From MGBC124762 sp048201935 (lineage in GTDB: Bacteria; Bacillota; Clostridia; Oscillospirales; Oscillospiraceae), in NCBI GenBank assembly GCA_048201935.1, contig DBFBGR010000013.1:14834-78833 (forward strand): 64,000 nt of DNA. Direction: 5' to 3'. Of the stretch, positions 45,066 through 53,704 are shown in pieces (the stretch's first letter is position 1; each line of letters opens with the position of its first letter). The translations under genes and the position numbers were made by a program. Under the pieces are notes generated by a model. The model saw nothing but the letters and a program-made list of their open reading frames with translations, did no database searches and was not told the DNA's origin.

Positions 45066-46106
45066 TTAATCTTTTTCGGCCGGTTGGGGCGCGCGCTTGA
45101 CCATCCGGACCCAGGTCCAAACGCCGCCCACCAGCACGCACAGGTAAAACACCAGCAGCCGGGTGATGAGCATCACCGATTCGGTAGCCGGTCCCAGCAG
45201 CGGGGACAACAGCAGCACGAACAACAGCTCGGTGACCCCCGCCGCGCCGGGGATGGGGAAGGCGGAGGCGCCGATGATGCACAGCACGTTCAGCGAGAAG
45301 ATCACCGGCAGCAGCTCCGGCTCCACGCCCAGGCCGATGGCCAGCAGGCAGATGGGCATACCCGCCAAAGCCCGCTGGAGGAGGTTGAGGCCCAGGGTGG
45401 CCCAGACGGCCTTCTTGTCCCGGCCAATGAGGGCCGCCGTCTTGCCGTATTCCTCCAAGGCCCGGTTCATGGAGGCCAGGCTCTTGGCGGGATTTTTTAC
45501 CAAATGGAGCTTGGCGAAGACCCGGATGAAGAAGACGCCCATGGTGCGCACCAGATCGCCCCGGACCATGCACAGCACGCACACCACCAGCATGGCGAAG
45601 ATGGCAATGTAGCCGTAGGCCAGCATCCACGCCGCCCCCGTGGAGATAGACACCTGGGGCGTGGCCAGGGCGATGACGATGCCGGGGATGCCCAGCAGGA
45701 AAAGGGCCCCTTGGTACATGGTGGTGTTGAGTACCAGCAGCAGCGAGGCCTCGGCCAGAGGCACGCCGTCGCGTTGCATGAAGTAGGCCGCCGCGGGCTG
45801 GCCGCCGGTGGCCAGGGGCGTGATGCCGGAGATATAGTAGTCCGACGCCGCCCACATGACGCTGCGCTTCATGGGCGCGCTGTGGCCCAGGCGCATGCAC
45901 AGCATCCGCAGGATCCAGCCCTCCACTACCACGCAAGAGAGGGCCGCCAGCGCCGAGAGCACCAGCAGCATGGGGTGGATGCGGCTCAAAAAGTCCGCCA
46001 TGCGGTCCAGGTCCAGCCCGGAGGTGGTCTGGGTGACCACAAAAAGGGTAACGCCAGCCAGCAGCAACAGCACCAAAATGCATAGGACCTGCTTTTTGCG
46101 GTCCAT
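45066..46106 (-). CDS. Flippase-like membrane protein (LPG synthase TM domain, YbhN family)
   Basis: About 346 residues with about eight TM helices and no soluble catalytic domain. It matches the membrane part of MprF-like lysyl-phosphatidylglycerol synthases: SDYYISGITPLATGGQPAAA near residue 90 and GAAGVTELLFVLLL near 300. Stand-alone members are probably lipid flippases or modulators. It heads the operon with pssA and psd, so a role in handling aminophospholipids is plausible. ATG at 46106 (GGGAG upstream) is chosen; GTG at 46136, right after an AAAGGAAAGG run, is an alternative adding 10 residues. Confidence 0.85.
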   Translation of the reverse strand: MDRKKQVLCILVLLLLAGVTLFVVTQTTSGLDLDRMADFLSRIHPMLLVLSALAALSCVVVEGWILRMLCMRLGHSAPMKRSVMWAASDYYISGITPLATGGQPAAAYFMQRDGVPLAEASLLLVLNTTMYQGALFLLGIPGIVIALATPQVSISTGAAWMLAYGYIAIFAMLVVCVLCMVRGDLVRTMGVFFIRVFAKLHLVKNPAKSLASMNRALEEYGKTAALIGRDKKAVWATLGLNLLQRALAGMPICLLAIGLGVEPELLPVIFSLNVLCIIGASAFPIPGAAGVTELLFVLLLSPLLGPATESVMLITRLLVFYLCVLVGGVWTWVRMVKRAPQPAEKD

Positions 46107-46387
46107 GAGATCGGCTCCCGCCACGGTCTGGTCCACCCCTTTCCTTTCAGATCGCCCAGTGCGAAAATAGCCGGTTACGCTCAGTATACCACATCCGCGG
46201 ACAAAACGGAATACTTTTTTTCCACCTTTGACTTTTTGACGGGAAAAGGAGAAAAAGACCGCCCTTGGTCAGGCTTTCCCGCGTTTCCAAACATTACACG
46301 TTATAACTTTTCTCCGCCGGCTCAAACTAGGCGTGGGTCAAGAAAAGGACCCGCGAACCCACAAAGACGAGAAAAGGAGAAACAACT

Positions 46388-46585
46388 ATGTCTAGCAAGA
46401 ACTCCAAGATCAACGTCCCCCAGGCCCGCGAGGCTATGGACAAGTTCAAGATGGAGGCCGCCAATGAGGTGGGCGTCAATCTGAAGCAGGGCTACAACGG
46501 CGACATCACCGCCCGTCAGGCCGGCTCCGTCGGTGGCCAGATGGTCAAGAAGATGATCGAGGCCTATGAGAACGGCCTGAAGTAA
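46388..46585 (+). CDS. Alpha/beta-type small acid-soluble spore protein
   Basis: A 65-residue DNA-binding spore protein. The N-terminal half contains KFKMEAANEVGVNL, the region cut by the germination protease, whose gene lies at 17 kb. The C-terminal half, NGDITARQAGSVGGQMVKKM, is the conserved DNA-binding segment. SASPs coat forespore DNA in the A-like form and protect it. ATG at 46388 follows AAAAGGAGAAA. A forespore sigma-G promoter is expected. GTTATA (46300 region), 17 bp, then CAAACTA is a weak candidate only. Confidence 0.96.
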   Translation: MSSKNSKINVPQAREAMDKFKMEAANEVGVNLKQGYNGDITARQAGSVGGQMVKKMIEAYENGLK

Positions 46586-46609
46586 GCTATTTTTAGCTGA
46601 ACAAGGCAC

Positions 46610-46658
46610 AAAAAAGAGCCATTGGGAGCAATTTTGCTGCCAATGGCTCTTCCTTTTT
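46610..46658. terminator. Bidirectional terminator between SASP and SleB-like genes
   Basis: AGAGCCATTGG / CCAATGGCTCT arms with an inner AGCA/TGCT extension, A-run before and T-run after. Confidence 0.85.
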
Positions 46659-46664
46659 GTGGTC

Positions 46665-47591
46665 TCAGCCGTAGAAGGCGTGGTTGCCGATGGTGAACAA
46701 GAGGGCCTTGTTCCGGCTGGCCCAGAAGGACTTGCCCACGCCGTTGAACCAGTACGCCCCGGGCACCACGTCGGCCCCGTCCATGGCCAGCTTGGCGGCG
46801 ATGACCGCCTCGGCCTTCGGTGTGGCGTTGGTGGCGCCGGTGAACTGGTTTTTCTGGTAGATCACGCCGCTGACGCTGTCGGCAAAACCCGAGCGGGAGC
46901 CGGCCTTCACCCGGTTCAGGATCACCTGGGCCACGGCGATCTTGCCCTTGAGGGGCTGGTTGCCGCTCTCGTGCTGGACCACCCGGGCCAGCAGGTCCAG
47001 GTCGGCGGCGTTATAGAAGGCGTCGCCCGATTCGATGGGCGTGCCGGAGCTCAGGTGGACCCCATCACTATCCCAACTGACCTCCGCGCCTAAGGCCTTG
47101 GCTAGTACCCGGATGGGGACCAGGAAGGCGCTGTCCTGGGGGTGGAGGCGCACGCCGTTGGTATAATAGAGATACCGGCCATTGCAGATGAGGTAGGGCC
47201 GCTGGGCGTTGTAGGACAGGGCGAAGCCCGGCCCGGTGACCTCCACATCGGCGTAGCCCCCGGCCCAGACGCTCTCCATCTCGGGGAACAGGGCCTGGGT
47301 GACGGGCTCGATGGCCACATAGGTCACGCCGGCTTCCAGCAGGGAGTGGGCATTGGGCACGGCCTGGCCGTTGACGAAAATTTCAAACTGGTTGACCACC
47401 GCCGGGACCTCCGGAGCGGGGATATCTTCTGTGGGCGCTTCCTCTACGGGCAGCTCCACCTGGGGCGTTTCCGCCGGGTCCTCCACGGGGACCTCGACCA
47501 CATCCACGGTGGGTTCCTGGGGCTCCGCCGACCAGGCCCCCAGGGGCCAGACCGCCAGCAGGGCAAGGGTCAGACACAGCAATCGCTTCAT
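46665..47591 (-). CDS. Cell wall hydrolase with stalk domain (SleB-like)
   Basis: A 308-residue exported protein. It has a signal peptide (about 1-22), an acidic Pro/Glu-rich linker (about 23-65), a copper-amine-oxidase-N-like stalk domain (about 68-185; IFVNGQAVPNAHSLLEAGVT, FLVPIRVLAKALGAEV) and a C-terminal Hydrolase_2/SleB domain. The last has DLLARVVQHESGNQPLKGKI with the catalytic Glu, ILNRV and YWFNGVGKSFW. It is likely a lytic transglycosylase acting on cortex or vegetative peptidoglycan. ATG at 47591 is preceded by AGGAGG; a TTG one codon upstream is possible. Confidence 0.9.
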   Translation of the reverse strand: MKRLLCLTLALLAVWPLGAWSAEPQEPTVDVVEVPVEDPAETPQVELPVEEAPTEDIPAPEVPAVVNQFEIFVNGQAVPNAHSLLEAGVTYVAIEPVTQALFPEMESVWAGGYADVEVTGPGFALSYNAQRPYLICNGRYLYYTNGVRLHPQDSAFLVPIRVLAKALGAEVSWDSDGVHLSSGTPIESGDAFYNAADLDLLARVVQHESGNQPLKGKIAVAQVILNRVKAGSRSGFADSVSGVIYQKNQFTGATNATPKAEAVIAAKLAMDGADVVPGAYWFNGVGKSFWASRNKALLFTIGNHAFYG

Positions 47592-47704
47592 CAAGGGGTG
47601 TTCCTCCTTTGAAACTTGTTGTTACTAAATTGTAACCTATTTGGCAGCAAAATGCAAGCCCCACTTCGCCGTCAAAAATAACAAGACAAATTGGTGGTCA
47701 AGTG

Positions 47705-47733
47705 TTGATTTTTTCCATTTTGTCCGTTATAAT
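47705..47733 (+). promoter_or_regulatory. Promoter of the tetR-GT4-ligase operon
   Basis: TTGATT (47705-47710), 17 bp, TATAAT (47728-47733), 52 bp before the TetR start. Confidence 0.8.
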
Positions 47734-47784
47734 GGAGACTGTCAAACCCTGGGGCCTGGCCCCCAGAGAAAAAGAGGGATGGCT

Positions 47785-48345
47785 ATGGCGCAGGACAGAC
47801 GGGTGGTTCGCACCAAAACGGCTCTGACCCGGGCTCTTTTCGAGCTGTTGGGGGAGAAGGAATTCAACAAAATTTCCGTCACCGAGCTGGCCCAGCGGGC
47901 CGACGTGGACCGCAAGACCTTTTATCTCCACTACCGCTCGGTGGAGGAGATCTTAGAGGAGTTCTACGAGGACGCCATCCAGCGGCTCCAAGAGGAGCTC
48001 AAGCGGGGCGCGGTCTTCGGCCAGGCCATGGATATGCCCAAGTTCTTCCGGGCCCTGAACAGCATCATGGCCGAGAAGATGCCCCTCTACCGCCGCTTAG
48101 CTAAGGGCTCGGGCTACACCTATTTTATGGAGCGGCTGCGGACCATTTTGCGCACGGCGGTGGAGGATGTACTGCGCCACCGGGGCGTCACCGACGAGGC
48201 CCATATCCGTATGTGCGGCGAGGTATACGCCGCCGGGGCCATGCGGGCCTATCTGACCTGGCTCAAGGGCGATCTGGACATGGACGAGGAGCAGTTTGCC
48301 CAGCACATCGGCCAGTTGGTGAACCGTGGCCTGGGCCTGAATTAA
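47785..48345 (+). CDS. TetR/AcrR-family transcriptional regulator
   Basis: A 186-residue regulator. The N-terminal HTH (about 5-55) has the TetR pattern RTKTALTRALFELLGEKEF and KISVTELAQRADVDRKTFYL, followed by YRSVEEIL. The ligand-binding domain is helical and resembles the TetR_C_7/DhaS-like type. It starts at ATG 47785 (GAGGG 6 bases upstream); an ATG two codons earlier is less well placed. It is first in an operon with two polysaccharide genes, 15 bp upstream, and may autoregulate them. No operator palindrome was identified with confidence. Confidence 0.9.
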   Translation: MAQDRRVVRTKTALTRALFELLGEKEFNKISVTELAQRADVDRKTFYLHYRSVEEILEEFYEDAIQRLQEELKRGAVFGQAMDMPKFFRALNSIMAEKMPLYRRLAKGSGYTYFMERLRTILRTAVEDVLRHRGVTDEAHIRMCGEVYAAGAMRAYLTWLKGDLDMDEEQFAQHIGQLVNRGLGLN

Positions 48346-48360
48346 AGGAGAGACAACGCC

Positions 48361-49461
48361 ATGATGAAGGTCCTTTATTTGCTCAACCACGCCGGAAAGG
48401 CGGGGACGGAGCGGTATGTGGAGACGCTGGTGAAGTACCTGGGCGGGTCCAAGGTAGACCCCTACTTCGCCTACAACGAGTCCGGCCTGCTGGTGGAGCG
48501 GCTGGCGGCGATGGGCGTGCCTACCCGGCAGCTCACCATGGAAAGCCGCTTTGACTTCAAGGCCGCCCGTGCCCTGGCCCAGCTCTGCGAGGAGTGGGAC
48601 ATCGACCTGGTCCACTGCCACTATCTTCGCGAGCACTACACCGCGTTGCTGGCCAAGCGGTACAACAAGAAAATTCGGGTGGTCTACACCAACCATTTCA
48701 TCCTGCCCAATAACCTTGTCACCCGCCTCTCCAACCACTGGCTGGATAAGCGGCAGGACCAGATGATCGCCGTGTGCAACCGTGGCAAAGAGCAGCTCAT
48801 CCAAAACGGCTGGGATGGCGAGCGTATCCAGGTGGTCTTCAACGGCGTGGACCTGGACGCCTGGGCCGGGGAGGAGTCTACCATGCGAGAGGAGCTTGGT
48901 ATTCCCGCCGACCGCTTTGTCATGCTCTGCGCTTCCCGCTTTGCCCACGACAAGGGCCACGCCTACCTCATCCGCTCCTTAAAGGAGCTGACCGAGATGC
49001 ACCACGGCCCCTTCACCATGGTCCTGGCCGGGGACGGCGAGCTGCTGGAGCCCACAAAGGCCCTGGCGGCGGAGCTGGGCCTGACGGACGAGCAGGTGAA
49101 GTTCATCGGCTTTCGCAAGGACATCAAGAACCTCTACAAGGGCGCCGACCTCTACGTCAACGCCTCGGAGCACGAGGCCCTTTCCTTCCTCATCATTGAG
49201 GCCCAGGCGGCGGGGTTGCCCTGCGTCATCACCGACATGGGCGGCAACCGGGACATCCTGGAGGGCCCGGAGCAGGGCGGACTGCTGGCGGTGTACGACG
49301 ACCCCGCGTCCATGGCCGGGTGCATGAAGCGGTTTTTGGAGGACCCGGCGTTTACACGTCAGTGCCGGGCCAAGGCGCTGGAGAATATCGCCGGGCGTTT
49401 TGAGATCCACGCCCTGGCGGAGGATACCTATCACGTTTACGAAAAGGCGGTGGCGAGATGA
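48361..49461 (+). CDS. Glycosyltransferase family 4 protein
   Basis: A 366-residue GT-B retaining glycosyltransferase. An N-terminal acceptor domain contains KAGTERYVETLVKYL and HCHYLREHYTALL. The C-terminal donor domain has ASRFAHDKGHAYLI, LAGDGELLEP and the E-x7-E motif in EHEALSFLIIEAQAAGLP. It adds a sugar from a nucleotide donor to a lipid-linked or polysaccharide acceptor in the cytosol. Its stop overlaps the next gene (ATGA), pairing it with an O-antigen-ligase-like protein. Confidence 0.93.
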   Translation: MMKVLYLLNHAGKAGTERYVETLVKYLGGSKVDPYFAYNESGLLVERLAAMGVPTRQLTMESRFDFKAARALAQLCEEWDIDLVHCHYLREHYTALLAKRYNKKIRVVYTNHFILPNNLVTRLSNHWLDKRQDQMIAVCNRGKEQLIQNGWDGERIQVVFNGVDLDAWAGEESTMREELGIPADRFVMLCASRFAHDKGHAYLIRSLKELTEMHHGPFTMVLAGDGELLEPTKALAAELGLTDEQVKFIGFRKDIKNLYKGADLYVNASEHEALSFLIIEAQAAGLPCVITDMGGNRDILEGPEQGGLLAVYDDPASMAGCMKRFLEDPAFTRQCRAKALENIAGRFEIHALAEDTYHVYEKAVAR

Positions 49462-50981
49462 TGGCATCGAGCAGCGTGCTGTGCCAATGGGTGCTGACCC
49501 TGTGGCGCGGCCTTCAGGGCCTGTGGGCCCAGAGCGCCCTGGGCGGTTGGTGCCACCGTCGCCGCATGGGCGTCAAAAACGCCGGAGCAAACAGCCGCGT
49601 GTGCGCCTTTGTGGCCCGGGAGGGCAGCCTTTGGCGGGGCTGGGGCCGGAGCCGCTTCGGCCAGGCCGTGGTCTGGCTCTTCAACCTCCCCGTGGCCGCC
49701 GCCAAGGGGCTCTACCGCCTGGGCCACAGGCTCTGGGACGGCAGCCTTTGCTTTAAGGGCGTCACCGCCCTGGGCCGCAAGAGCTGGCTGCTGCTGGGCC
49801 TTTTCGTGCTGGTGATGCTGGTGGCTCCCCATGAGAAGTGGGACAACCTCTACGCTTTCCTGGGCGCGGCGGCGCTGTGGCTGGTCTACGCCCTGGGCTG
49901 CGCGGACCGCCAGGGCAAGACCCTGGAGGTGGGCCGCATGGGCCCGTGGTTCGCCCTCTATTTCCTCTTTATCACCCTGGGGCTGGTGACCTCGCTGAGC
50001 GTGCCGCTGTCCCTGCGCTTCTACCTCTTCCACCTCACCGGCTTCTTCCTGGTGCTGGTGGCGGTGAGCGCCATCGACACCAAGCGGCAGTTGACGGCGG
50101 TGCTGGTCTGCGCCGGATTGGGCCTGGCGGTGGCGGCGCTCTACGGCTGCTACCAGGGCTATGTGGGGGTGGAGGTGGTGGCCTCCCAGCAGGACCTGAC
50201 CCTGAACAAGGATATGCCCGGGCGCATTTACGCCTTCTTCGACAACCCCAACAACTTTGCCGAGGTGCTGGTGCTGCTCACGCCCCTGACCGGGGCCCTG
50301 ACCCTGAACGCCAGGAGCTGGCGGGGTCGGCTGCTGGGCCTGGTGGCCCTGGGGCTGGACATTGCAGCCATTGGCCTGACCTATTCCCGCTCCAGTTGGC
50401 TGGGGTTGGTACTGGCGGTGGTCATCTTCCTGGTGCTGATGGATTGGCGGTTTTTGCCCGCCATGGTGGTGCTGGGCCTGGCCGCCATCCCCATCCTGCC
50501 CGAGAGCATTTTGAACCGCATTTTGACCATCGGCAACATGGAGGATTCCTCCGCCCGCTACCGTCTGGCCATCTGGGAGGACACCGGGCGGCTGCTGAAG
50601 GATTACGGCCTGACGGGCACCGGCCTTGGCAACGACGTGATGGGCCGGGTCTTCCGCCACTACCCCACGCTCTATGACGGCAACTACCCCATCCACACCC
50701 ACAACAACTATCTGCAGATGTGGGGCGAGACGGGCTTCTTCGGTCTGCTGGCCTTTTTGGGACTGTTGCTGGGCCAGATCAAGGAGGGCCTGAGGGCCTT
50801 CCGCCGGGCGGACAAGGCCCTGCGCCGCATCCTGGCCGCCGCCCTTGGCTCCTTCGTGGGCATTTTGGCGGTGAGCGTGGTGGAGTACACCTGGTTCTAT
50901 CCCCGCAATATGTTCCTCTTCTGGTTCCTCTTCGGCGTCATCGCCAGTTGTATTAAGCTGGTTGGACAGCGCGAGGCGTGA
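49458..50981 (+). CDS. O-antigen ligase / Wzy-like polymerase family protein
   Basis: A 507-residue membrane protein with about 10-11 TM helices after a 105-residue basic cytosolic N-terminus. The PF04932 block is present: FDNPNNFAEVLVLLTPLT, LTYSRSSWLGLVLAVV, and a large extracytoplasmic loop with GTGLGNDVMG ending in HTHNNYLQMWGETG. The His and Arg positions are those needed for transfer of polymer from undecaprenyl pyrophosphate. In Gram-positive bacteria such proteins polymerise or attach capsular or wall polysaccharides. It is translationally coupled to the GT4 gene. Confidence 0.9.
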   Translation: MMASSSVLCQWVLTLWRGLQGLWAQSALGGWCHRRRMGVKNAGANSRVCAFVAREGSLWRGWGRSRFGQAVVWLFNLPVAAAKGLYRLGHRLWDGSLCFKGVTALGRKSWLLLGLFVLVMLVAPHEKWDNLYAFLGAAALWLVYALGCADRQGKTLEVGRMGPWFALYFLFITLGLVTSLSVPLSLRFYLFHLTGFFLVLVAVSAIDTKRQLTAVLVCAGLGLAVAALYGCYQGYVGVEVVASQQDLTLNKDMPGRIYAFFDNPNNFAEVLVLLTPLTGALTLNARSWRGRLLGLVALGLDIAAIGLTYSRSSWLGLVLAVVIFLVLMDWRFLPAMVVLGLAAIPILPESILNRILTIGNMEDSSARYRLAIWEDTGRLLKDYGLTGTGLGNDVMGRVFRHYPTLYDGNYPIHTHNNYLQMWGETGFFGLLAFLGLLLGQIKEGLRAFRRADKALRRILAAALGSFVGILAVSVVEYTWFYPRNMFLFWFLFGVIASCIKLVGQREA

Positions 50982-50990
50982 CAGACCCGT

Positions 50991-51029
50991 AAAAACGGCT
51001 CCTAGTCAACTGACTAGGAGCCGTTTTTT
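50991..51029. terminator. Bidirectional terminator between the polysaccharide operon and pgi
   Basis: A 16-bp arm pair (AAAACGGCTCCTAGTC / GACTAGGAGCCGTTTT) with a four-base loop. Confidence 0.92.
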
Positions 51030-51039
51030 GCGCTTTCAC

Positions 51040-52371
51040 TTATTTCAACCGGGCTTCCAGCGCGGCCTTCTGGTCCTCGTAGCCGGGCTTGCCCAGCAGG
51101 GCGAACATATTCTTCTTGTAGGCCTCCACGCCGGGCTGGTCGAAGGGGTTGACCCCCAGCAGGTAGCCCGACAGGCCGCAGGCGTACTCGAAGAAGTAGA
51201 TGAGCCGGCCGATGGCGTCCTCGTCCCGGCGGGGCAGGGTGATGACGATGTTGGGCACGCCGCCGTCCACATGGGCCAGCCGGGTGCCCCGGATGGCCTG
51301 CTCGTTGACGTAGGACAGGGTCTTGCCCGTGAGGAAGTTCAGCCCGTCCACGTTGTCGGGGTCGTTGGGGATGGCCACCTCGGTCAGCGGCTTTTCAAAG
51401 CGGACCACCGTCTCCAGCATAAGACGCTGGCCCTGCTGGATGTACTGGCCCATGGAGTGGAGGTCGGCGGTGAAGTCCACGCTGGCGGGGAAGAGGCCCT
51501 TGCCCTCCTTGCCCTCGCTCTCGCCAAAGAGCTGCTTCCACCACTCGCCGAAGAACCGGAAGGAGGGCTCAAAGCCCGCCAGGATCTCCACGCTCTTGCC
51601 GCTCTCGTAGAGGGCGTGGCGGGCGGCGGCATACTGGACGGCGGCGCAGGTCCCGGGCTGGTCGATGCAGATCTGCCGCTCGGCGGCGGCCCCGGCCATG
51701 AGCTTCTCGATGTCCACCCCGGCCACGGCGATGGGCAGCAGACCCACGGCGGTGAGGACGCTGAAGCGGCCGCCCACGGCGTCGGGCACCACGAACTCCT
51801 CGTAGCCCTCCCGGTCAGCCAGGCCCTTCAGCGCGCCCCGGGCGGCGTCGGTGGTGGCGTAGATGCGTTCCCGGGCGCCCTCCTTGCCATACTTCTTCTC
51901 CAGCATATCCTTAAAGACCCGGAAGGCCACGGCGGGCTCGGTGGTGGTGCCCGACTTGGAGATGATGTTGACCGAGAAATCCCGGTCGCCGATCATGGTG
52001 ACGATCTCCTGCAGCGCGTCGGAGCTGAGGCCGTTGCCGGCGAAGTAGATGTCCGGGGTGTCCTTGGGCAGGGCGTTATAGTTGGGGCTCTTCAGCACCT
52101 CGATGACCGCCCGGGCCCCCAGATAGGACCCGCCGATGCCGATGACCACCAGGGCCTTGGACTGGCCTTGGATCTTCTTGGCGGCGGCCTGGATGCGGGC
52201 AAATTCCTCCTTGTCGTACTCCACGGGCAGGTGGACCCAGCCCACAAAGTCGTTGCCAAGGCCCGTGGCCTTCTGGAGCCAGTCGTGGGCCTGGGCCAGC
52301 TTATCCTTGCGCTGGTCGTGATAGCCCGGGGACAGGAAGCTCTGGGCAGGGGAGAGGTCGAGGTGCAGCAT
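51040..52371 (-). CDS. pgi: Glucose-6-phosphate isomerase
   Basis: A 443-residue SIS-fold isomerase of the short bacterial type. Motifs: VVIGIGGSYLGARAVIE, NIISKSGTTTEPAVAFR, VGGRFSVLTAVGLLP and, near the C-terminus, VNPFDQPGVEAYKKNM with the catalytic Lys. It interconverts glucose-6-P and fructose-6-P in glycolysis and gluconeogenesis. ATG at 52371 follows AAAGGAGCG. It is monocistronic with a clear promoter. Confidence 0.97.
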   Translation of the reverse strand: MLHLDLSPAQSFLSPGYHDQRKDKLAQAHDWLQKATGLGNDFVGWVHLPVEYDKEEFARIQAAAKKIQGQSKALVVIGIGGSYLGARAVIEVLKSPNYNALPKDTPDIYFAGNGLSSDALQEIVTMIGDRDFSVNIISKSGTTTEPAVAFRVFKDMLEKKYGKEGARERIYATTDAARGALKGLADREGYEEFVVPDAVGGRFSVLTAVGLLPIAVAGVDIEKLMAGAAAERQICIDQPGTCAAVQYAAARHALYESGKSVEILAGFEPSFRFFGEWWKQLFGESEGKEGKGLFPASVDFTADLHSMGQYIQQGQRLMLETVVRFEKPLTEVAIPNDPDNVDGLNFLTGKTLSYVNEQAIRGTRLAHVDGGVPNIVITLPRRDEDAIGRLIYFFEYACGLSGYLLGVNPFDQPGVEAYKKNMFALLGKPGYEDQKAALEARLK

Positions 52372-52410
52372 AGCGGATCGCTCCTTTATGTACAAAATTT
52401 GGTATCCACT

Positions 52411-52439
52411 ATTTTACCATACCGCGCCGCTGTATGCAA
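52411..52439 (-). promoter_or_regulatory. pgi promoter
   Basis: On the minus strand, TTGCAT (52439-52434), 17 bp, TAAAAT (52416-52411). Confidence 0.85.
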
Positions 52440-52525
52440 GGGAAATTTGTACGACATACACAAAAAGCACCGCCGGGGTCATGGGCGCATAGAGTAGACC
52501 AGAGTTTTGTTTTGGAGGTGCGTTT

Positions 52526-53593
52526 ATGGCGCGAATTTCCTACTTCCTGGGCGCGAACACGCCCGGCGGTTTCTACTCGCTGATGGATAAGCTCATGGAC
52601 CCGGCCAAGGCCCGGGCCATTTACATCTTAAAGGGCGGCCCTGGCTGCGGCAAGTCCACGCTGATGAAGCGGCTGGGCCAGTGGGCCGAGGAGCGGGGCC
52701 ACACCCCTGAGTACATCTACTGCTCCGGCGACCCTGACTCCCTGGACGGGGTGATCTTCCCCGACCTGGCGGTGGCCATTGCCGACGGCACCGCCCCTCA
52801 CGTCATCGAGCCCAAGTACCCGGCGGCGGTGGAATGTTATGTTAACCTTGGTGAGTGCTATGACCGCCAGGAGCTAGCCTTCCACAAGGGCCAGGTCATG
52901 GACCTGATGGCGGCCTACCAGGCCCACTACCGCCGGGCCTACCGCTGCTTGAAGGGGGCGGGGCAACTGCTGGAGGACAACCGGGAACTGCTGGAGACCC
53001 CGGAGCTCCAGGAAAAGCTTCGCAAGCGGACCCGGGGCATCATCGCCCGGGAGATCCCCAAGCACGGCCCCGGCGGCGAGGTCACCGAGCGGTTTTTGAG
53101 CGCCGTCAGCTGCCAGGGGCAGGTATGCTACTTCGACACGGCGGATGAGTTATGTAAACGAATCTACGAGCTGTCCGACTCCTACGGCCTGGCCCACGGT
53201 ATGCTGGAGGAGCTGCTGGGGGCGGCGGTGGAGCGGGGGCACCGGGCAGTGGTGTGCGCCGACCCCATGGCCCCGCGGCGTATCCAGCATCTGCTGCTGC
53301 CCGGCCTGGGCGTGGGCTTTGTCACTGGCTCGCCCAGCCTGCCCTATCCCGGCACGCCCTACCGCCGGGTGCGGCTGGACGCTATGGCCGACCAGGCCCT
53401 GCTGCGGCGCAACCGGGCCCGGGTGCGCTTTACCAAGAAGGTGGCCAAGGCCCTGCTGGACGAGGGCATGGAGACCCTGGCCCAGGCCAAGGTGCTCCAC
53501 GACAAGCTGGAGGCGGTCTACAACCCCTATGTGGACTTCGACCGGGTGGAGCGTACCGCCCAGACCCTGGCGGCGGAGATCTTCCAGGACTGA
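52526..53593 (+). CDS. P-loop ATPase of unknown function (PRK06851-like)
   Basis: A 355-residue soluble protein with two similar P-loop-like halves. The first has a clear Walker A (LKGGPGCGKSTLM, residues 35-47) and YIYCSGDPDSLDGVIFP. The second contains VVCADPMAPRRIQHLLLPGL. It matches a conserved, uncharacterised Firmicutes ATPase family that I know as PRK06851. The N-terminus ARISYFLGANTPGGFYSLM is typical of that family. No function is established. It has GGAGGTGCG before ATG 52526 and is followed by a terminator, so it is monocistronic. Confidence 0.8.
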   Translation: MARISYFLGANTPGGFYSLMDKLMDPAKARAIYILKGGPGCGKSTLMKRLGQWAEERGHTPEYIYCSGDPDSLDGVIFPDLAVAIADGTAPHVIEPKYPAAVECYVNLGECYDRQELAFHKGQVMDLMAAYQAHYRRAYRCLKGAGQLLEDNRELLETPELQEKLRKRTRGIIAREIPKHGPGGEVTERFLSAVSCQGQVCYFDTADELCKRIYELSDSYGLAHGMLEELLGAAVERGHRAVVCADPMAPRRIQHLLLPGLGVGFVTGSPSLPYPGTPYRRVRLDAMADQALLRRNRARVRFTKKVAKALLDEGMETLAQAKVLHDKLEAVYNPYVDFDRVERTAQTLAAEIFQD

Positions 53594-53602
53594 CAACGCC
53601 CA

Positions 53603-53638
53603 TGTACCAGGAGGCCCCGGCCTCCTGGTATGTTTTTC
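53603..53638 (+). terminator. Terminator after the PRK06851-like gene
   Basis: TACCAGGAGGCC / GGCCTCCTGGTA perfect 12-bp arms with a very short loop and T-run. Confidence 0.9.
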
Positions 53639-53667
53639 TTGAAAAAGCGGGATAATTGGAGTACACT
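53639..53667 (+). promoter_or_regulatory. murC-gtrA promoter
   Basis: TTGAAA (53639-53644), 17 bp, TACACT (53662-53667), immediately after the preceding terminator. Confidence 0.7.
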
Positions 53668-53704
53668 AGTAGAAAACAAGACCACTTTGTGAGGTGCTTT
53701 GACC

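Noticed and set aside
46250..46387. Sigma-G promoter for the SASP gene
   Set aside because: GTTATA and CAAACTA are spaced plausibly but match the consensus poorly; left as a remark in the SASP entry.
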